In this document: piece by piece, positions 56,917-64,000 of the stretch | Numbering within the stretch: position 1 is the stretch's first letter | How the letters are laid out: each line of letters begins with the position of its first letter | Assembly: GCF_963966145.1 (NCBI RefSeq) | Contig: NC_091048.1 | Span: forward strand, 5,890,001 to 5,954,000 | DNA: 64,000 nt | From: Tenebrio molitor | Taxonomy: Eukaryota; Arthropoda; Insecta; Coleoptera; Tenebrionidae | Direction: 5' to 3' | Notes under the pieces: model-generated | Databases searched by the model: none | Seen by the model: only the letters and a program-made list of their open reading frames with translations | Told to the model about the DNA's origin: nothing | Translations under genes and position numbers: made by a program

Positions 56917-57310
56917 GTAAGAGTGAGGAAGACAAAACTTTCGTTCACCCGAGTTACGTGTTCGTGAGCGGAGTGGACGATGCAATTCAAGTGAACGAAA
57001 GTGGCATTATTATTATTTGTATTAAAAATTTTAGATAAAAATAAATCACATTTTTGGATGGATCTGTTGCTATGGAAAAAAATAAAATACAAAATACAAA
57101 AGTTTCCTTAACGTCAATAAAGTGTGCACGTTGTGGAAATGGATGATGAAGAATTATATCTTCCTGAGGATGTCCTGGATGTCCTGCCGCGAGGTACCAA
57201 ATGTTTCTTAAAAACTCAAAATTAAAAACCAGTGAGTGAAATATAGTGAACGAAAAACGGTGAGCGAAAGTGAAGTGAACGAAAGAGAAGCGAACGAAAG
57301 ACAAACCTTC
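56917..57310. repeat. Clustered GAACGAAAG / CTTTCGTTC motifs
   Basis: ACTTTCGTTCACCCGAGTTA at about 56936 faces GTGAACGAAAG at about 56991. Around 57233-57303 there are at least five variants in direct order (GTGAACGAAA, GTGAGCGAAA, GTGAACGAAAG, GCGAACGAAAG). Between them is a short ATG frame, MDDEELYLPEDVLDVLPRGT, of unknown meaning. Confidence 0.5.
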
Positions 57311-59485
57311 ACCCACTGGTAACTATGGATACAGATTCACTTTCTAGGGAGGTATCGAACAAACATTCGTTTTTATTGAACGAAAACATTTCTGGAACTT
57401 GATGTGTGCAACAGTCTTGTGAATATGTAGCAATCTGGTGTCTTTTCATTTAAGTAGAGCTTTTGAAAGCGTTTGCTAATTTCTTGCAAGTAAGTTTGAC
57501 ATGATAATTACACTTTGGGCTTTCAAAATTGCATTTCTGAAGTACTGTAATGGTTTAAATAAACGTTTTTACAAATAAAAAAAAATACTGCTAACAGTGA
57601 GAAATGCGGTATAAATTGAAATCGTTTTGGAACGTGACTATATTTACAGTTGACAGCATAATGCAGAGATTATTTCGATAGTTTTATCACAGTTCAGTAT
57701 TCATATTACACATTACTTAACCGATGTAAAGTTGGGAGTATTACGTTCGTGGCATCAAAACTTAATCAGTATAGAAAGCGCATCAAAGTTTCTTTAGGAA
57801 GTTGAAAGCTTTTTAAAGATGAGAACGCTTTCATTAGCTTAAAGGCCGTCGCTCTGGTTTATATTTAACTAGATATGGTAGTATCAAAAAATAATCTTTT
57901 ATTTAATATGACTAAACAAGAGAACGATCGTTTCTGATTGGAAACATTATTTATAGTTCTCCCATTGTGTATCAGATTTTTGTTTTGTTTCCGTCAAAGA
58001 AGCAGGCACGATCGAGCCGAATTAAAGGACCATTGAAATTCGGGGCGTTCTTCTTTGGAATAATTACATACCCTCTCGTTTCATTTAGTGAGTCCATGAA
58101 AATTTTAAAAAGCTTACAATGGAGCTCTCTGGAAAGCCGCGAGCTTGCGTTAATTAATAAAGAAAAACCTGCGCGCGTACCACAATTAATTACTCGAGTT
58201 CATTCACTTTACGTACGTATAACACTTGTATTCCCAGGAAAAATTATACTAATTTGAATTTTACTTGCGTACGTTCCGACTGTTAATTGCCGAGGCCCTT
58301 CAAATTAATTTTGTCAATAGGGAAAAAGACGTGGCCTACCAATTGACGGAAATGATACTGTGCGTGTTTCTACTGAAAAATTAAGCGCGCAGAGTTGGTA
58401 GTGGATGAAGCATTTCTTTTCTCTTTTGCGGAGAATGAAGTAACGTTTTTGAATTTAGGTTTAAGTATAACATCTGGATGTACCGAGTGATCAAAAAGAA
58501 AACAAATCAAGAGTGTTACATTACCTTTCGTTTACGCATATGTATACTTGCTATGCACAGTCGTTTTATTGGTTGCCTACCCCTCGAAAAATCTATTAAA
58601 AATTAATAAATCATTAATAGTTAATACTTTATCTGCAATGGTAAAACTCATTTTACCACTTATTCTGGGTTAATGGTTGCTTACGATTATAGTAAACGTC
58701 TGTAAACTTTGCCGAAATTGAAAAGTTGTAGTTAGGTTAACAACAGCACATCGTTGACGTTTCTTTGACATTTCCGCGAAAAATCTGCTTACTAGTGGCG
58801 TCGTGTGTGGCAATAAAGCTGGCAATTACCCATTCTTATGAATGTTGCTCTTGTTTATTTTATAAATTTTCTTCATTATAAGATAACTAACTACTTTATA
58901 GATATAATTCTATTTTTCATTTTACGCACACAGGTGCTTTATTAAAGCTACATTTTTTGCTATACCACCAACACGAGAAGAGAAAGGAGAATGTACTTTA
59001 AAAGTAGAACACTTTAACGCACATTAATGTCCAACTAGTTGTTGTAAATAAATGCGACAACGAAGACAATAATTATCATCATTGGTCAACACAGAAACTC
59101 AAATGGCTATTTGGTGAGACATTATGTGACACATGTAATTCTGCGCTGTGTAAATATTTTCTCGTGACAGACAAAAAGAAGTAGCAATAAATTTTATTGT
59201 AGCAGACGGTGCGCGTCTTGACGCTTGCGAGGACTTCTCTTTCAATTATTAGATCTAAAACTGTTTAGTTTTTCACATCATGCGATCCAAATTGCTTCGT
59301 TTAAAAGTAAGGAAAACCTATTTTAAACCAATACACATTATATTATGTAGTTCACTCTTGTTTCATGTATGAACTATCAAAGTAGCAAGTGAAAAAATTT
59401 CGTATTTGAAATTTGTTATTTATACATATTAATATGATCATATTCTTAATTTGTAATATAAAAATTGAAACGAAAATATAATAAA
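57311..59485. other. Gene-free region
   Basis: AT-rich with many stops. A 96-codon frame at 57967-58257 shows no domain. No repeat ends recognised. Confidence 0.5.
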
Positions 59486-59562
59486 GGAACGCAGTTTCTT
59501 CCGGGCGGCCACCCATCCAAATACTGACCGCATAAGACATTGCTTAACTTCACTGATTTAAT
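59486..59562 (-). ncRNA. 5S rRNA-like sequence (pseudogene or 5S-derived SINE part)
   Basis: On the minus strand, TGAAGTTAAGCAATGTC is followed by GTCAGTATTTGGATGGGTGG and CCGCCCGGAAG. This matches the A box (GAAGTTAAGCAGCG) and C box (GTACTTGGATGGGTGACCGC then CTGGGAA) of animal 5S rRNA in order and spacing. The first 40 nt of 5S are not recognisable and the 3' stem is absent, so it is not a functional gene. 5S-headed SINEs (SINE3 type) would look like this. Confidence 0.65.
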
Positions 59563-61496
59563 GATGACAGTGTTTTCAGAGTAGTGGGACGGCTGTATAG
59601 TATAATTGTTATTAACAATAGAGTAAAATTCACCACAATGATCACTTTACTTTGGAAACCCTGTATATCAAGCTTTTTAACTAGCCTAATTAAAAATACC
59701 TTTCAAATTAATGACTCCTGAATACCAAAAAATAACTTTGCACGTTGCATTTTAATTTTGCATGAAATCTGAGTTATTTTGTGAAAGGTAATAAAAACTG
59801 CTTTGTTAAAAAATGGAAGCTGTGTGATGAAGCCAATGATTGTCCGGCACAGTGGATTTGCAAATGTCGGCTAGTGTATGGGCACTTGCAACATCACGCA
59901 ACTATGGAAAAAATGATATATCGGTATTCACATCTGGCTCCATCATTTTAAAAATGGATGACCACAGGGCCGTTAGGATCACGTAAATATGAAAATCAAA
60001 TCGACAAAACTAAACTCTCGGTCCAGTGCGTTGCGAATGCTTTACGAATTTGCATTTATGAATTTCAAATAGACTTTATATAATATTTTTGCAACGATTC
60101 ATATGTCATATAAATTTTCCGGCCAAATAATTTGAGTGCACTGGACATTTTTATCCCAAACTTTCCCACCGACGATTGTCAAATATAAATCCAAAATAGG
60201 ATGTTTTGGTAATTTTTCAAATTATGTATCCGTAGGCAATTCAAGTTAAATTTATGTCTGTTTTCATGCGTTCAGTAGTTCTCATGCCCGTCAAAGTAAA
60301 TATTTAAACAGGTGCCATATTTATTTTAATGCGATGCATTTCCATTAAATCTACCAATGGCTCTTACTAAATAAATATAAAGCTCACAACATTATTAATA
60401 TGTTCAGCTCAAATTTAAGGTTATGTAACTATCACTACCAATTGGATAATTTTTGGTAATTGTTCACTTTAACTACTTCTGGAATTTTCGCGTTTTTTCT
60501 GGCTATACAGCCTCAGGGCGTCCTCCTAGATCGTTTCCCACTATTCAAACCTTGTGCAAATGCCTTTTTTCTTTCTCTTGTTGTGTTTCAAGGTCACGTC
60601 AAGGTCGCGCCAATAACTAAAGTGTACATCAAATGTTGGCGCCAGCGTAAATTCTCGTAGTAAAATCGTAGGAAAAAACCGTTCTCAACCTTTTCCCGAA
60701 ATCTGAAATTGTCATTTTATGACAGTTCGTTCAAAACAATAATAGTGGTAACCACATTTACGCCTGAATTATTCAAGTTACGCCATACGTTTTTAATGCT
60801 TTTGTTTTTCATAGCTTACTTGACCAAAATTTTTTTGAAACATACGGCACAAGTATTTCCTGGACCCTGTTTGCATCACATTGTCCGACAGAAGTTAAGT
60901 CGGGAAACAGTGAAACTTTCAAAAACAGTTTCGAATTTAGTTGGGTCAGCGTTGTTGATGAACAGAAGTAGAGACAGCCACAGGCATTTACGGCCAACTA
61001 AATTCCGTAGAACGACTGCTTGCTGAAGAATTTTTATTAAAATCAAAACGCCGATAATTCGGATCAAGTTTATTTCCGCACAATGGAATAATTCGCAAAA
61101 GCTTGATACCTCGCCTCCGGAGCGAAGTCGTGAATACAGAACGACGTGAAAAGAAAAAATGAAGCAATTTGGACCAAAGTCGAAATTATGTTATCGTACG
61201 GGCCATTTCCGTGTTCAAGTTTAAGGATGGCCCAACGTGAGGTGTGCGATTGATCGCGACCAGAATTTTTCTTGTTCGCTACAGCTTGTAAGAAGTTCTT
61301 TTAAGAATTGTAAGAACTAAGAATTGAGTATGTTGTAATAGCCTTATTTAAAATTGGATCAGTAATATGGAAAACTGGTTAAGAATTATCGTAATAAATA
61401 TCTAATGTTCAAATCATAATCGCTACTACATAGCTCCGTACTCGTTTTGTTAACCGGGTTAAAGATTCAGGACCAGTTTATAGAAAGAGAATTAGA
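59563..61496. other. Gene-free region
   Basis: TTTGGAAACCCTGTATATCA near 59652 looks like a lone TIR end of the CAGGGT-type families. The frames at 60460-61026 are short and without domains. Nothing else recognised. Confidence 0.45.
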
Positions 61497-62020
61497 TACA
61501 GGGTGTTATTGAAAATTGTACAGATATTTTAACCACGAGCTACTGGCTTCATGTAGAACTCGGAAAAAATATTTAAAACATTCTATGTAAAAAAATTAAA
61601 TGACATTTATTTTTTGAGTTACATTTTTTTTAAATTGCTTTTAGTTTTCTATGTTGTCCTACAACTTCGTAGGTAAAATTTCGGCACATTTATAAAATAC
61701 ACCCTGTATATCATGTTTTATTAAATGTACACCAATGCGAAGTAACCTATTGTAAATATGCTTTAAAACAAGGAAACCGCATTGGTGTACGTTTTAGAAA
61801 ATATGATATACAGGGTGTATTTTTAAAATGTGCTGAAATTTTACCTACGAGGTTGTTTGACAACGTAGAAGACTAAAAGCAATTTAAAAAAATTGTAGCT
61901 CAAAAAATAAATGTCATTTTATTTTTTGACATAGAATTTTTTAGATATTTTTTCCGAGTTCTACATGAAGCCAGTAGCTCGTGGTAAAAATATCTGTACA
62001 ACTTTCAATAACACCCTGTA
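61497..62020. mobile_element. Palindromic MITE, copy 2, with nested central element
   Basis: It has the same outer ends (61499 and 62018), the same arms (CCACGAGCTACTGGCTTCAT and complement CTACATGAAGCCAGTAGCTC) and the same centre (TACACCCTGTATATCATGTT) as the 54.7-kb copy. It is more complete (520 bp), with TA on both sides. Both copies share the nested structure, so nesting predates their spread or the family is natively double-ended. Confidence 0.88.
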
Positions 62021-64000
62021 TTTAATTCGAATTAAATTTTAATGCGCGATTAACCCATGAATCCGAAACTTCGACTGGTTCAATTTGATCACGTGTTCAG
62101 TTAATCTCGCATTTGATTACTGTTAACTTAATTTCGCTTCTGTAAACTGACCCTTAATCTGATTATTAAGCTTCAATCTCTGGGCTTACCACAAAAAGAC
62201 TCACTTCTACTCTTAACAATTTAATCTACAATTATTTGTGATAACGATTCATATATTAAAAAGTCAGTGTTTGCTACGCGGCAGGTGTATGTTCTGTTTT
62301 TGATTATAAGATACGCAAATTGCTTGGTGGGTTAAAGGAAAGATAATAATTATTTAGTTTAAATATGTACCTTGCCGTCCAAACGGGGTGTTGTTTGGGG
62401 AGAGAAAATAATTTTTCGCCGTCTCATCTCACATTATTCTAACGCGAGGCAATTCGCTTAATAAGGGAACAGGGGAGACAACGTTGAAAGCGTAGGGATG
62501 GGGGATATTTTGTGTTTTTAAGTAAACGTGACAAACATGTCTGAAAAGAGCGAGTAAAAGCATCTTTGAGACCGGTACTTACCAGGCCACGCTCGCCATC
62601 CTGATAAATAATGCATGGAGTTTACCGTTTCATGTAACGAGCTGCGTCTAATTCATTGTGAGACTGAGTTATTAGCGTGCGGCTCCGGATCCACCACCTA
62701 CCCCTTCATGCCACCCGGAAATGCTCCGGTGCTTCCTGATTTCTGCCAGCCGGCTTACACCTCTCCGTCGTGCCGCGGTCTACTCCCGAAACATCGGCTT
62801 AACAAACACATTCAGATCATATTTGGGGTGATAAGCTCTTGTTTATGATGGTTGCCACGAAAAAGCTTTATTATTTGCTTCTCTTTTCGTCTTTTTTGCA
62901 CCGCACGTTGAATTTTCCGCCACCCTAAAGCGTTCCCCAATTTGATTTATTTTTAAAATGTGCGTGTCACTGGATCCGGTAAACTATTAAATTGTAGGCT
63001 CCATACAAATTTTTTTTGAATGATGTTTTTTGTGTTTTTCAATTCTAGGCTTCACGACCTTCGTTAGATTAGATAACAGCAAACGTCGCCGGGGAAATAA
63101 TATATCTAAAAGATCTAATTTTGTTACAAAACATTTGATGCATACCGTGCGATCGAAAATAAAAAAATCGACATGGCCATGATTAATACACTTCAGTTGG
63201 CAGCACGTAAAAATTTAATTCAAATGTCATCAGATGTCATTAATTACAATAGTAACTGTCATTTGAAAACATGAAGCGAAGAGAGTAGCATTTGTTTGGA
63301 AGCTGAAGGCAGACATTTACTCTAGTTCGTAAATACCTCATGATTCTTTAACAACCGGCAGGTCACACATAATGCACCCCTTTATGAAAATCAAGATTTC
63401 AACGTTCTCAAAATCACTAACCCAACTTTTAAGACTGGCATCTGATAATTGAAATTTTAACGAATTGCCAACTGAAATTTTTGGTCACAGCCAACTCTAT
63501 TTTTTTTTCCGATCTCACTTGTGTAATTCACATATTGGCATTTTTGTATGATTAGCATCAGAGATTGAACATGTGGTTTCCTTTGTTAGCTTTGTCATAA
63601 AAAATTCATAGAACAGTGTTTTTACATTTTGTCTGCCTAGTAATACAACAGAGGTATTGAAATATTTTACATATTGCCTGGAGCGTCCACCGTTTTTTAC
63701 AATACAGTACAATATGAGAGTCGCTAATATCTACTAAATACTTCATAAACTACAAGTGTAAGAGAAAGCACTCAAGCGTAGATTTCATTATTATCATGAA
63801 TGTCGGACAAAGAATTTTTTTTCATTTTCAGTTAGTAATTAATTTCCCAGTTTTAATGAAATATCAGGCAATATTTAAAAAAAGAAAATAAATCGTATAA
63901 ACGTTAAAAATGGAGTGATGATTTTTTTTACACCAATATACACATTTACTATAAAAAATAATATCATTTACAATGATTGTTGATTTTGTCATAAATAAAT
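62021..64000. other. Gene-free region to window end
   Basis: About 62171-62225 repeats the 55.65-kb segment. A 77-codon frame at 62615-62848 in a GC-richer patch (CACCTACCCCTTCATGCCAC) has no recognisable domain. The rest is AT-rich with no feature seen. Confidence 0.45.

Noticed and set aside
59352..59540. Minus-strand ORF beginning MSYAVSIWMGGRPEETAF
   Set aside because: It is the translation of the 5S-rRNA-like sequence, not a protein gene.
1..64000. tRNA genes, CRISPR arrays, bacterial-type operons or horizontally acquired gene clusters
   Set aside because: None seen. The short-intron gene structure and insect-type elements make prokaryotic features unexpected.

Overview
The window looks like insect nuclear DNA, most likely from a beetle (inference). 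The DNA is AT-rich, genes are split by very short GT-AG introns (about 46-66 bp), coding exons sit in tandem paralog clusters, and there is a dense load of arthropod-type transposable elements with TA or TTAA target sites. There are no operons, ribosome binding sites or CRISPR arrays.

Left part (1-12.8 kb, minus strand): a cluster of SLC17-type (sialin / 'putative inorganic phosphate cotransporter') MFS genes. Two copies look usable (111-1541, first exon not found; 10818-12314, complete). One is shattered by insertions and frameshifts (3790-7225). One is a frameshifted duplicate of the last exon (10193-10700), and one is only a trace (about 12714-12757).

Middle (13.4-43.2 kb): a cluster of ABCC (MRP-like, lethal(2)03659/ABCC4-type) exporters sharing one nine-exon plan. 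Copy A (13463-18960, minus) is a pseudogene with a LINE fragment and a fold-back element inside its NBD1 exon, a stop codon, a lost splice donor and a 3' frameshift. Copy B (25882-30030, minus) and copy C (31133-35261, minus) are intact over all nine exons, about 1244 and 1245 residues. Copy D (39106-43148, plus) is intact through exon 8 but broken in its last exon. Copy E (37169-38058, plus) is a two-exon relic between C and D. Between A and B lie a 904-bp solo LTR (TSD CATT), a complete-ended but reverse-transcriptase-deleted Gypsy element (TSD ATTG), and a mariner-like element carrying a nested piggyBac-like element (TSD TTAA).

Right part (43.2-64 kb): no convincing host gene. It holds a diverged TA-flanked element, a dispersed repeat shared with 38.1 kb, a purine-rich 5' LINE fragment with an endonuclease motif (51.6-53.05 kb), two copies of a long palindromic MITE family (54.7 and 61.5 kb), a 5S-rRNA-like sequence (59.5 kb) and a close match to the CTCF core consensus (47.09 kb). 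It may be a large intron or an intergenic regulatory domain; the sequence does not decide.

The working parts are membrane transport: SLC17 symporters for anionic solutes and ABCC exporters for organic anions and conjugates. Both families are expanding by tandem duplication and losing copies to transposons. I found no new multi-gene system. The most unusual items are the two-ORF mariner-like family, the GC-rich solo LTR with 57-bp tandem repeats, and the live/dead contrast between ABCC copies A and B.
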